Shown here: piece after piece, positions 55,930 through 63,966 of the stretch
How positions within the stretch are numbered: the stretch's first letter is position 1
How the letters are laid out: every line of letters starts with the position of its first letter
Source: Thermonema rossianum DSM 10300
GTDB taxonomy: Bacteria > Bacteroidota > Bacteroidia > Cytophagales > Thermonemataceae
Direction of reading: 5' to 3'
Assembly (NCBI RefSeq): GCF_000426825.1
Contig: NZ_AUGC01000010.1
Coordinates: 1-64,000, forward strand
DNA: 64,000 nucleotides
Program-made: the position numbers and the translations under genes
Notes under the pieces: generated by a model
The model's input: the letters and a program-made list of their open reading frames with translations, nothing else
Databases searched by the model: none
Told to the model about the DNA's origin: nothing

Positions 55930-56881
55930 GATTAATCTTAAATCATTCTTTACAGAACATTGGAAATATATGGCAGTTAGTACAGCTTGTAAACTTGATT
56001 TGTTTGACCATTTGCAAGAATATAAAACTGCAAAACAATTAGCAACAGAACACTCTTGGAATGAAAATGCATTGCTTTTATTATTGAATTCTTTACATCA
56101 CATCGGTTTTTTAGATAAAAAAGAAGATTTATTCAAAATAAATGATTTATCGGAATTGCTTACAGAAAAAAATCCTGAAAGTTTAAAATATGCCTGTATG
56201 CTCTGGAGTGCAGAGCACTTAACTGCTTGGCAAAACTTGGAATTCTCTATCAAAACAGGAAAAAGTTCCTTTGAAAAATTATATCAAAAGCCCTTTTTTG
56301 ATTACCTCAATCAATACCCAGAAAAATTAGATACTTATCACAAAGCCATGTATGAATACGCCAGAGATGACTACAAGAATTTACCCGATATAATAGATTT
56401 TAGTCAGTACCAATCAATAATGGATGTTGGCGGAGGATATGGCGCCCTTTTACAAGGTATTAAAACAAAAAATCCTCGTATTGAATGTATTTTGTTTGAT
56501 TTGCCCCAAGTCGTACAGAACGTAACTATTTCTAATATCAAGAAAATTGGGGGAAGTTTCTTCGAAAAAATTCCTATTCAAGCAGATGCCATTGTTTTAT
56601 CAAGAGTTTTACATGATTGGAACGACGAAAAAGCCAAACTTATCTTAAAAAACTGCTGCGAAGCCTTGTACAGTAAAGGTGTTCTGTATGTTATTGAAAA
56701 TTGTTCTGATAAAATCAAAATTGATTTGTCTTTGCTTTCATTGAATATGTTAGCTATATGTGAAAGTTATGAAAGAACCGCTCAACAATATGTTGAACTT
56801 TGCGAAAGTACAGGCTTTCAATTAGATAACGAAATGCCATTAAACGAGTTACAAACTATTTTAATTTTCAAAAAAATATGA
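55919..56881 (+). CDS. O-methyltransferase of the acetylserotonin/hydroxyneurosporene type
   Basis: 320 aa. An N-terminal winged-helix dimerisation domain (STACKLDLFDHLQEYKTAKQ) precedes a SAM-binding domain with IMDVGGGYGALLQGI (about residue 167) and SRVLHDWNDEKAKLILKN (about 229, catalytic His-Asp region). Such enzymes methylate small-molecule hydroxyls. It begins 11 bases inside the fusion gene and ends in ATGA with the WG gene, so it belongs to one operon with both. Substrate unknown. Confidence 0.85.
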   Translation: METKINLKSFFTEHWKYMAVSTACKLDLFDHLQEYKTAKQLATEHSWNENALLLLLNSLHHIGFLDKKEDLFKINDLSELLTEKNPESLKYACMLWSAEHLTAWQNLEFSIKTGKSSFEKLYQKPFFDYLNQYPEKLDTYHKAMYEYARDDYKNLPDIIDFSQYQSIMDVGGGYGALLQGIKTKNPRIECILFDLPQVVQNVTISNIKKIGGSFFEKIPIQADAIVLSRVLHDWNDEKAKLILKNCCEALYSKGVLYVIENCSDKIKIDLSLLSLNMLAICESYERTAQQYVELCESTGFQLDNEMPLNELQTILIFKKI

Positions 56882-57579
56882 ATTGGAAAGAAATTAAAGT
56901 ATCAGAAGATAATACTCATTTTCTTTATGAAGGGAAGCCGCTTTTTAATAAAAAGTTTCTGAACGTATTAAAATTCCACGAACCGGGATTAGCACCTGTC
57001 AAAGACGAAACAGGTTGGTATCATATTCTAATCAACGGGACTCCATTGTATCCCGAGCGGTATGACAGAGCATTTGGTTTTTATTGCAACCGTGCTACAG
57101 TCGTAAAAGCCAATGAATGGTTTCATATCAACGAGAAAGGACAACGCGTTTATACACAAAATTATGCGTGGGCAGGTAATTTTCAAGAAAACCTTTGCAC
57201 CGTCAGAAATCATCAAAATTTTTATTTTCACATTGACTTAGAGGGGAATAGAGTTTATTCAGAAAATTATTTATATGCAGGGGATTTCAAAGATGGCTAT
57301 GCTTGCGTAAAATGCTCCGATGGGCTTTTTAGGCATATTAACACACAAGGAAAATTTTTGAATGAAAAAGGTTTCTTAGATTTAGGCGTATTTCATAAAG
57401 GATTTGCTATTGCAAAGGATAAAAAAGGTTGGTTTCATATCAATAAACAAGGGATGGAATTATATTCCCAAAGGTATTTAATGATAGAGCCTTTTTATAA
57501 CGGCTATGCATTAGTGACCACTTTTGACAATCAAAAAATCATCATAGATGAAAATGGGAAAAAAATATTAAACATTTAA
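56878..57579 (+). CDS. WG-repeat protein
   Basis: 233 aa with about five or six WG-type beta repeats of 30-40 residues: GWYHILINGTPLYPERYDRA, EWFHINEKGQRVYTQNYAWA, FYFHIDLEGNRVYSENYLYA, GLFRHINTQGKFL, GWFHINKQGMELYSQRYLMI. No signal peptide, so it is likely cytoplasmic and acts as a binding or scaffold partner. Starts in the last bases of the methyltransferase gene (ATGA) and ends this operon. Confidence 0.85.
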   Translation: MNWKEIKVSEDNTHFLYEGKPLFNKKFLNVLKFHEPGLAPVKDETGWYHILINGTPLYPERYDRAFGFYCNRATVVKANEWFHINEKGQRVYTQNYAWAGNFQENLCTVRNHQNFYFHIDLEGNRVYSENYLYAGDFKDGYACVKCSDGLFRHINTQGKFLNEKGFLDLGVFHKGFAIAKDKKGWFHINKQGMELYSQRYLMIEPFYNGYALVTTFDNQKIIIDENGKKILNI

Positions 57580-57714
57580 TATCAATAATAGGATTTGGTG
57601 AGCTATTAATATGTAGGATTTACCGGATAAAAATATTCTCTTAAAAAGTAATTAGTTTGATAGTCTTTTCATCTTTAATAGAAGTTTATTTAACACCATT
57701 AATTTTATAATATT

Positions 57715-58032
57715 ATGAACACAAAATCTAATTTACTAATTGCATTTTACTTTGCAATTCTAACTATTTCAACATTAATTATCAGACGTTTAGAGTTGAT
57801 TGACAGTCGGTTTATTGATATATTTTTCCTGTTTTTAATTTCTATCCCATTTAGAAAAGGAAACAGAAATCTTTACATCATTTATTCAGTAATATTTTGT
57901 ACATCAATTGCATATTTCAAAAATTACGATGCTAATAAAAATTTAAATTTAGCAATAATTATTTTTAATGGAATTTTATCATTTGGAAATATTTACCTTG
58001 GAATAAAAAAAACTACACCTAACAAGGTATAA
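57715..58032 (+). CDS. Small membrane protein, possible gene-cassette ORF
   Basis: 105 aa with about four hydrophobic segments (for example LLIAFYFAILTISTLIIR and FLFLISIPF). No family recognised. AT-rich like the island. Its stop codon lies inside the left end of an attC-like inverted repeat (58017-58147), the arrangement seen at the end of integron gene cassettes. The 135 bases before it hold no clear promoter match. Confidence 0.6.
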   Translation: MNTKSNLLIAFYFAILTISTLIIRRLELIDSRFIDIFFLFLISIPFRKGNRNLYIIYSVIFCTSIAYFKNYDANKNLNLAIIIFNGILSFGNIYLGIKKTTPNKV

Positions 58033-58147
58033 ATGCAATAGCGGGTTTAATGCTAAATTCAAAGTGGTTGTTTGTTTTTAAAGTCATTTGTAAGCAGATA
58101 ATTAAGAGAGTTTAATCCGCTACTGCATTTATACTTTACCGTTATGG
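58017..58147. other. attC-like recombination site (integron cassette type)
   Basis: The left core ACCTAAC fits the RYYYAAC consensus. Within the inner arms, 58028-58050 (TATAAATGCAATAGCGG onward) is a near-perfect inverted repeat of 58111-58133, with mismatches near positions 10, 17 and 20. Four bases (left) and seven bases (right) separate the inner arms from an outer TAAC/GTTA pair, which leaves extrahelical bases as in attC. The right core, GTTATGG at 58141, departs from GTTRRRY at one base. A 60-base central loop fits attC size. No integrase gene is in the window. The bases 58148-58304 hold no supported feature. Confidence 0.55.
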
Positions 58148-58304
58148 GCAAGTTTAGAAAAATGACAATGGTTAAAAAAGGGCTGACCACCCAATTGAAT
58201 TAGATTAACAATATTGAACTTTCAAGGTGGAGACCAGAAACCACTTAAAAAACGGGGTGAAACCGAAAAGCCTTATGAGTAGGGAAAATTAAATTAAAAA
58301 AAGT

Positions 58305-58382
58305 ATGAAGAAATTTTTTTTAAATTTAGCATTTGTTTTTGCTATTTCGGTTTTAATGACTTCTTGCTACACATTGACTTAG
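58305..58382 (+). pseudogene. Lipoprotein ORF start, cut by an insertion sequence
   Basis: An ATG starts MKKFFLNLAFVFAISVLM followed by TSCYTLT, a clear lipoprotein signal peptide with lipobox LMTSC, and then reads into the IS5-type element and stops at TAG. Across the element the frame can be rejoined as TLTYSV, which matches a small lipoprotein family opening seen in Bacteroidota, though only about a dozen further codons follow before a stop. It is probably a decayed gene. Confidence 0.55.
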
Positions 58383-59274
58383 AAGTTGTTTAAAGTTTCC
58401 TGAGTAAAATTACGGTAAAAGCCAATAACCACAAGGACTTCCAAGTTTCATCTTTGGTTTCAAAACGGACTAAAATCGCCTTAAAAGCGTCTAACCAAGC
58501 GTTGATTCTTTCAATGACAAATCTGTATTTGTAAAGCAAGCGGTCAAAAATATACTTTCCTTGTTTACTTTTTGATTTTCTGCCATTCTCTACAATATTG
58601 GCGATGATTTCACGACTACTGCAAAGCTTGCGAAATTCCCTTGTGTCAAAACCTGCATCCGCATTCAGAAACAACCCTTGTGTCGGAACGCACGATTTTT
58701 CTAACTTTTGTAGCATATCGTTGAAATGCTCATTTAACTTATATGCATCATGATGGTTTCCTGCCATTGGCCGGCTGACAGCCAACCGAATGCCTTGACT
58801 GTCGGTAAGCAATAACATATTGGTTGTTTTACTTTTTTTACGCCCTTGATAGCCTACCGATTTGCCTCCTCTTTTAGCCGGTGTATAGGTGCCGTACAAG
58901 ATAATTCCAAGCTGCCTGCATACTTGTGTACCGGCTTATTCCATACCTTTTCCCAACTGCCGTCCATGCTCCATTTACGATAATGGTAATACACGCTTTG
59001 CCAACCGTATTTCACTTTGAAAAAATGTTTTACCGGCAATTCCCGCCATTGACAACCGGTCTTTAAACGATACAGTATCGCACTGACAATTTGCCAAGCT
59101 TGAACTTTTGCATTATTCTTTCTGCCGAACGTTCAATGCGGGCAAATCTCTTTTTTATTATATCTTTGTTTAATACCATATCTTTTTGAGCGAATACTAT
59201 TTATTTCTTTCTTCTTTACAAAACAAAAAGAAAGTTGGCATTCGCTCTTTTTAATTTTTTAACTTTAAACAACC
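58382..59274 (-). mobile_element. IS5-type insertion sequence, decayed
   Basis: The ends carry inverted repeats: AGTTGTTTAAAGTT near 58384 and AACTTTAAACAACC at 59261-59274. A TTA is repeated on both sides (58379-58381 and 59275-59277), which fits the three-base target duplication of IS5-group elements. Length about 893 bp, with a transposase reading frame covering most of it (58390-59179). It inserted into a small lipoprotein ORF. Confidence 0.75.
58390..59179 (-). pseudogene. IS5-family transposase, frameshifted
   Basis: Pieces join on the minus strand as: MVLNKDIIKKR near the start (ATG at 59179), QAWQIVSAILYRLKTGCQWR, KYGWQSVYYHYRKWSMDGSW with EKVW, KYAGSLELSC, a frameshift near 58880, then TYTPAKRGGKSVGYQGRKKS, GLFLNADAGFDTREF and the DDE-family end ERINAWLDAFKAILVRFETK. 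At least three frameshifts or stops break it, so it is not active unless supplied with another transposase. Confidence 0.75.
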
Positions 59275-59372
59275 TTATAGTGTAGCCCTCACTTGCTCAT
59301 ACAGCTTATAAAACACTTTTTCTTTAAATTACCCGCATCAAAAACCCAACTTTACGAATCACCACCGTACTT

Positions 59373-60035
59373 ATGTTGCTTAGTATCCTAATTTTGTTTT
59401 TTCTTTTATGGTTGGCAGCGCGCTTCTTTCGTGGCAGCGACATCAAGCCGGCAAACAAGCATTTTTCGCCACAATGGCAAGCAGATAACGAACGCTATCC
59501 CTTAGTATTTTTGCCTTCGTCTTATTATGGTGCGAATGCGCCGGAGCGCCTGAGCCATCAGCCGCAGCGCGGAAGCAGCGAAGCCTATTTTTTCAAGTAT
59601 TTAAAACGCTATTTCCCGGGATGCGTATTCGATAACTTGGCACTTAGGATTAAAGATGACCACTATTTTCCCGACTTCGTGCTGTATTACGAACCCCACG
59701 GCCTGTGGATTGACGTAGAAATAGATGAGCCCTATAGCTTGCCTCATGGTGAACCTACGCACTATATAGGGGCAGATGACCGGCGCAACCGTTTTTTTAC
59801 AGATAAAGGATGGGTAGTCGTGCGCTTCACCGAAGAGCAAGTGGTGCGTCAGCCGCTGGCTTGTTGCCGTTTCTTGGCAGAACTACTGCAAGCCCTGACC
59901 GGTGATGACAGCTTCCTGTTGGAATTGAAAACCGCTCCGGAGTTGACCATCCGCCCTTACCCCTGGACAGAAGAAGACAGCCGTCATATGGCCATCTACA
60001 AAACCCGGCAAAGCTACCTACGACTCACGCGCTGA
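59373..60035 (+). CDS. Membrane-anchored protein with a possible PD-(D/E)XK nuclease-like fold
   Basis: 220 aa. One N-terminal TM helix (about 3-20) places the rest in the cytoplasm or periplasm. The core reads YFPDFVLYYEPHGLWIDVEIDEPYS (first PD, then EIDE), then DRRNRFFTDKGWVVVRFTEEQV, which resembles endonuclease-like folds of the DUF559/VSR type (PD...E-x-D with a following basic helix). The nuclease reading is an inference. Overlaps the end of plsY by 18 bases. Confidence 0.5.
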   Translation: MLLSILILFFLLWLAARFFRGSDIKPANKHFSPQWQADNERYPLVFLPSSYYGANAPERLSHQPQRGSSEAYFFKYLKRYFPGCVFDNLALRIKDDHYFPDFVLYYEPHGLWIDVEIDEPYSLPHGEPTHYIGADDRRNRFFTDKGWVVVRFTEEQVVRQPLACCRFLAELLQALTGDDSFLLELKTAPELTIRPYPWTEEDSRHMAIYKTRQSYLRLTR

Positions 60036-60671
60036 CTTCTTCGATTTGAAAAGATATACCTTGTTTTCATTGCCTTGAAGCAAACGCCGGATGTTGCTGC
60101 GGTGCGTATAAGTAACCAGCGCTACCATCAGCCAGGCAAAATATTTGAAATAAAGGCTGGTGCTTCCCAGCAGGTCAAAAGAAACCACCAAGGCAAAAGT
60201 CAAAGTAGCCAACATAGAGCCCAAAGACACAAAGTGACTCAAGAGCAACACCACCAAAAATACCACCACGGCTATCACCGAAGCGCCCCAGTGCAGAGAA
60301 ATAGCCATTCCCAAAGAAGTAGCTACACCTTTTCCCCCTTTGAAATTCAGAAAAACGGAGTACACATGCCCTAAGATAGCACACAAGCCAAATGCCATCT
60401 GCCATAAAAATAGGCGGTCTATGTCCACTTCCGTATGCAGCCACACCGGCAATTGAGTAGCCACCCAACCTTTCAATATATCAAGCGAAAGCACGATGCT
60501 GCCGGCTTTTTTGCCCAACACACGGAAGGTGTTCGTGGCACCGGCATTACCGCTACCATGTTTGCGTACATCTACCCCAAAAAAACGCTTGCCTATCCAT
60601 ACCGATGAAGGTATGGAGCCCAATAAATAAGCCACCGGCAAAAACAAGGCTACTGAAAAAATGCTGTTCAT
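60018..60671 (-). CDS. plsY: Acyl-phosphate:glycerol-3-phosphate acyltransferase
   Basis: 217 aa, five to seven TM helices. PlsY motifs are complete: LLGSIPSSVWIGKRFFGVDV, GSGNAGATNTFRVLGKKAG, and VFLNFKGGKGVATSLGMAI. It transfers an acyl group from acyl phosphate to glycerol 3-phosphate as the first step of phospholipid synthesis. Divergent from pheT. Confidence 0.95.
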   Translation of the reverse strand: MNSIFSVALFLPVAYLLGSIPSSVWIGKRFFGVDVRKHGSGNAGATNTFRVLGKKAGSIVLSLDILKGWVATQLPVWLHTEVDIDRLFLWQMAFGLCAILGHVYSVFLNFKGGKGVATSLGMAISLHWGASVIAVVVFLVVLLLSHFVSLGSMLATLTFALVVSFDLLGSTSLYFKYFAWLMVALVTYTHRSNIRRLLQGNENKVYLFKSKKSARES

Positions 60672-60773
60672 TTCCCGGAAAAATTAAATCATCACAACAC
60701 ATTGAAGCTTAAAGCTGCAAAAAGCCTGTGAATTGTACAAGCTGCTTCACATAAAAGAGCCGGAAAAAATACG

Positions 60774-60781
60774 TAAATTTG
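60774..60781 (+). promoter_or_regulatory. Candidate -7 element for the pheT-zapA unit
   Basis: TAAATTTG matches TAnnTTTG and lies 46 bases before the pheT start. No TTG at the expected spacing upstream was found. Confidence 0.35.
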
Positions 60782-60827
60782 ACCGGATTATACCTATATT
60801 GTAAAACGGTTAAATTGAATTAATACG

Positions 60828-63251
60828 ATGAAAATTAGCTATCAATGGCTTAAAGACTTTATCGAAATAGATGATCAAAGCCCGGAACTGATTGCCCAAA
60901 AACTCACGCATGCCGGCTTGGAAGTGGAACAACTGCATTCGTATGAAGCCATTCCCGGCAGCCTTGAAGGGCTGGTTATAGGCGAAGTGCTGCAGTGTGA
61001 GCCCCATCCCAATGCCGATAAATTGAAAAAAACCTTGGTAGATGTGGGAGGGGAGCAGCCCTTGCCCATTGTATGTGGTGCGCCCAACGTGGCCAAAGGG
61101 CAAAAAGTAGTAGTAGCTTTGGTAGGCGCTACGCTTTACCCCAAGGAAGGCGAACCATTCAAAATCAAAAAAGCCAAAATACGTGGCGAAGTGTCGGAAG
61201 GCATGATTTGTGCCGAGGACGAAATAGGTTTGGGCAGCAGTCATGAAGGCATTATGGTGCTCGATACCGACTTGCCCAACGGAACACCTGCCGCCGAATT
61301 TTTTAAGCCTTATCGCGACACTGTGCTTGAAATAGGCCTAACCCCCAACCGTGCCGATGCGGCTTCGCATCTGGGCGTAGCCCGCGACCTGAAAGCCCTC
61401 TTGGGCCGTCCCATACAAATGCCGCCTGTTCAGCAGACGTTCCCCGAAACCCCTTCGCCCATTTCCGTGGAAATAGAAAACCCGGAAGCTTGTCCCCGCT
61501 ATGCAGGCTTGTTGATAGAAGGCGTTGCAGTAGCCCCTTCGCCGGCTTGGTTGCAAGAGCGCCTCAAAGCCATCGGGCTTAAGCCCATCAACAATGTGGT
61601 GGATGTCACCAACTATGTGATGCATGAGCTGGGGCAACCCATGCATGCTTTCGATGCCGACCGTATCGAAGGCAACAAAATCATAGTAAAGACCTTAGAC
61701 GAAGGTACCCCCTTTGTTACCTTAGACGAAGAAGAACGCAAACTTTCTGCCCACGACCTCATGATTTGCGATGCAGTGAAACCGCTGGCAATGGCCGGTG
61801 TGATGGGGGGCTTGCATTCCGGTATTCAAGACACTACCCGGCGCGTATTTTTGGAAAGTGCCTATTTCAACCCAACCTACATACGAAAAACTTCGGCACG
61901 ACATGCCCTGAAAACCGACGCCTCTTTCCGTTTCGAGCGTGGCACCGACCCGAACATGGTGCTCGTAGCTTTACAACGTGCCGCTTATTTGATAACACAA
62001 CTTGCCGGTGGCAAGGCAGCAGCTCAAATAGTAGATGTGTATCCGCAGCCCATTGAGAACCGCCGCTTCTTTGTGAAATACGAGCGTTTGTTTACCCTCT
62101 TGGGCATAGAGATTCCCAAAGAAGAAGTGCGGCGCATACTAACCGGCCTCGACATTCTCATAGAAGAAGAAACAGAAGAAGGCATGGCGCTGAGTGTACC
62201 GCCCTACCGTGTGGATGTAACCGGCACTGCCGACATTGCCGAAGAAGTGCTTCGTATCTATGGCTTCGACCGCGTGCCTCTGTCAGAGCATTTGCATACG
62301 TCGTTTATTTCGCCATTTCCGGCGCCTGCCCAAGACAAAAAGCACCTGCAAGATACTATAGCAGACTTCCTGGCATCGCAAGGGCTGTACGAAGTCATTA
62401 CCAACTCACTCACCAAGCCTGCTTATGCCGGGCGGCTCAGCGAATCGGCATGGGGGCAGCCTGTTCGCATGCTCAATTATACCAGCGAAGAAATTAGTGT
62501 GCTGCGCAGTTCCCTGCTGTTTTCCGGACTGGAAGTCATAGCGCACAACCTGAACCGGCAGCGCAAATATCAAAAGATATTTGAGTTTGGTAGAGTATAT
62601 TTCCAAACTACCGATGGAGCCTATGGCGAGAAAGAGCGGCTGGGTATATGGATAACCGGTAATCGCCACCCAGAACACTGGTCACAGGCCACGCAAGCTA
62701 CTCAATATCACGACTTGGCCACCATCGTTGAGCGCCTGTTGAAGCGCATGCGTGTAAATAAATTTACCAAAGCGGCGGCACCCGCCGATCAGTGGGGCTA
62801 TGGCATCCGCTATTTGGTAGAGGGGCATGCCGTGGCAACCGCCGGCTTGGTACAACCCAAGATAACCCGCATGCTTGACATCAAACAAGAAGTGTGGTTT
62901 GCCGATGTGGATTGGGATTGGCTCACCGCCCACTACCATGATGATTACACTGCCCGGGAGCTGCCCAAATTCCCGTTTGTGCGCCGCGACCTCTCGCTCG
63001 TCCTCGATAAACAAGTCACTTGGCAAGAAGTAGAAGCCCTTGCTTGGCGTACCGAAAACAAACTTCTGAAACACATCAACCTGTTTAGCGTATATGAAGG
63101 CAATAATATTGGCGAAGGTAAAAAATCCTATGCCATCAGCTTTATTCTGCAAGATGAAACCAAAACATTGACAGATAAGGTTATAGACAAAACCATGCAG
63201 AAGCTGATGGACGCTTACAAAAAAGAGCTGGGAGCCGTTATTCGCGAATAG
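60828..63251 (+). CDS. pheT: Phenylalanyl-tRNA synthetase beta subunit
   Basis: 807 aa. N-terminal tRNA-binding domain (GLVIGEVLQCEPHPNADKLK), B3/B4 editing domain, B5 DNA-binding-like domain, catalytic-like core, and a C-terminal anticodon-binding (FDX-ACB) domain with FPFVRRDLSLVLDKQV. The alpha subunit gene is not in the window. Followed by the small coiled-coil gene after 14 bases, a normal arrangement in Bacteroidota. Confidence 0.97.
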   Translation: MKISYQWLKDFIEIDDQSPELIAQKLTHAGLEVEQLHSYEAIPGSLEGLVIGEVLQCEPHPNADKLKKTLVDVGGEQPLPIVCGAPNVAKGQKVVVALVGATLYPKEGEPFKIKKAKIRGEVSEGMICAEDEIGLGSSHEGIMVLDTDLPNGTPAAEFFKPYRDTVLEIGLTPNRADAASHLGVARDLKALLGRPIQMPPVQQTFPETPSPISVEIENPEACPRYAGLLIEGVAVAPSPAWLQERLKAIGLKPINNVVDVTNYVMHELGQPMHAFDADRIEGNKIIVKTLDEGTPFVTLDEEERKLSAHDLMICDAVKPLAMAGVMGGLHSGIQDTTRRVFLESAYFNPTYIRKTSARHALKTDASFRFERGTDPNMVLVALQRAAYLITQLAGGKAAAQIVDVYPQPIENRRFFVKYERLFTLLGIEIPKEEVRRILTGLDILIEEETEEGMALSVPPYRVDVTGTADIAEEVLRIYGFDRVPLSEHLHTSFISPFPAPAQDKKHLQDTIADFLASQGLYEVITNSLTKPAYAGRLSESAWGQPVRMLNYTSEEISVLRSSLLFSGLEVIAHNLNRQRKYQKIFEFGRVYFQTTDGAYGEKERLGIWITGNRHPEHWSQATQATQYHDLATIVERLLKRMRVNKFTKAAAPADQWGYGIRYLVEGHAVATAGLVQPKITRMLDIKQEVWFADVDWDWLTAHYHDDYTARELPKFPFVRRDLSLVLDKQVTWQEVEALAWRTENKLLKHINLFSVYEGNNIGEGKKSYAISFILQDETKTLTDKVIDKTMQKLMDAYKKELGAVIRE

Positions 63252-63265
63252 TGCATAAGAAATGA

Positions 63266-63562
63266 ATGGAAAATTACGATAAAATATTACAGCGAATCGA
63301 ACTGTTCGAAGAAAAAGTGCTGCAATTGGTAGCAGCACATGAAATATTATTGGAAGAAAATAAGCAGCTCAAAGAAGAAAATAATAAGTTGAAAGACTTA
63401 GTCAAACGATTAAATACGGAACTAATTAACTTTCAAAATCAATATAAAATTAGTAAAATTGTTGCTTCAATAGCGCCTGATGCAAAGGATGCGGAGGAGC
63501 TAAAAGCGAAGATTGACGAATATATCGCGGAAATAGATAAATGTATCAAGTTGTTGTCTTAA
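63266..63562 (+). CDS. Small coiled-coil protein, ZapB-like
   Basis: 98 aa, almost all coiled coil with heptad Leu and Asn (HEILLEENKQLKEENNKLKD). Lies between pheT and zapA, where Bacteroidota carry a small coiled-coil protein that may support ZapA or FtsZ-ring organisation. Function is an inference from position. The next gene, zapA, starts 15 bases on. Confidence 0.7.
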   Translation: MENYDKILQRIELFEEKVLQLVAAHEILLEENKQLKEENNKLKDLVKRLNTELINFQNQYKISKIVASIAPDAKDAEELKAKIDEYIAEIDKCIKLLS

Positions 63563-63577
63563 AATAAAATATTGACT

Positions 63578-63889
63578 ATGAGTCAAAAATTACCCATCAC
63601 CCTGCGTATTGCCGAGCGGTCTTATCCTATGGAGGTGGACCGCGAGGATGAAGCACGCTTACGGGCGGTGGGCAAAAAAATAAACCAACAACTGAAGCAC
63701 TATAAGGACGTTTACGGGGTGACCGACTCGCAGGACCTGCTGGCTATTTATGCCGTGGACTGCTCTATGGAAAAAGAAAACTTGAAAGAAGCTTTAGAAG
63801 CCTGTGAAGACCTGATTCTATCAAAAATTAATTCCTTAGAAGAAATCGTTGACCTCACCCTGCAGCGTTCCGAAAAAGCCATCCGCTGA
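63578..63889 (+). CDS. zapA: Cell division protein ZapA
   Basis: 103 aa. Binds FtsZ and bundles its filaments at the division site. PITLRIAERSYPMEVDREDE and DSQDLLAIYAVDCSMEKENL followed by a C-terminal coiled coil are typical of ZapA. ATG 63578 is chosen over an in-frame TTG at 63572. The run pheT-coiled coil-zapA precedes a likely rny. Confidence 0.88.
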   Translation: MSQKLPITLRIAERSYPMEVDREDEARLRAVGKKINQQLKHYKDVYGVTDSQDLLAIYAVDCSMEKENLKEALEACEDLILSKINSLEEIVDLTLQRSEKAIR

Positions 63890-63966
63890 CAGTCAATCCC
63901 TCCCATTCCCACGCATTGCGCTATTGAAGGGCATTATATGGTAGAACCTTCAAAAGTAGTAATGTT

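Noticed and set aside
63890-63966. A 6S RNA downstream of zapA
   Set aside because: The gap is only 77 bases, too short for a 6S RNA, and no large bulged hairpin is seen.
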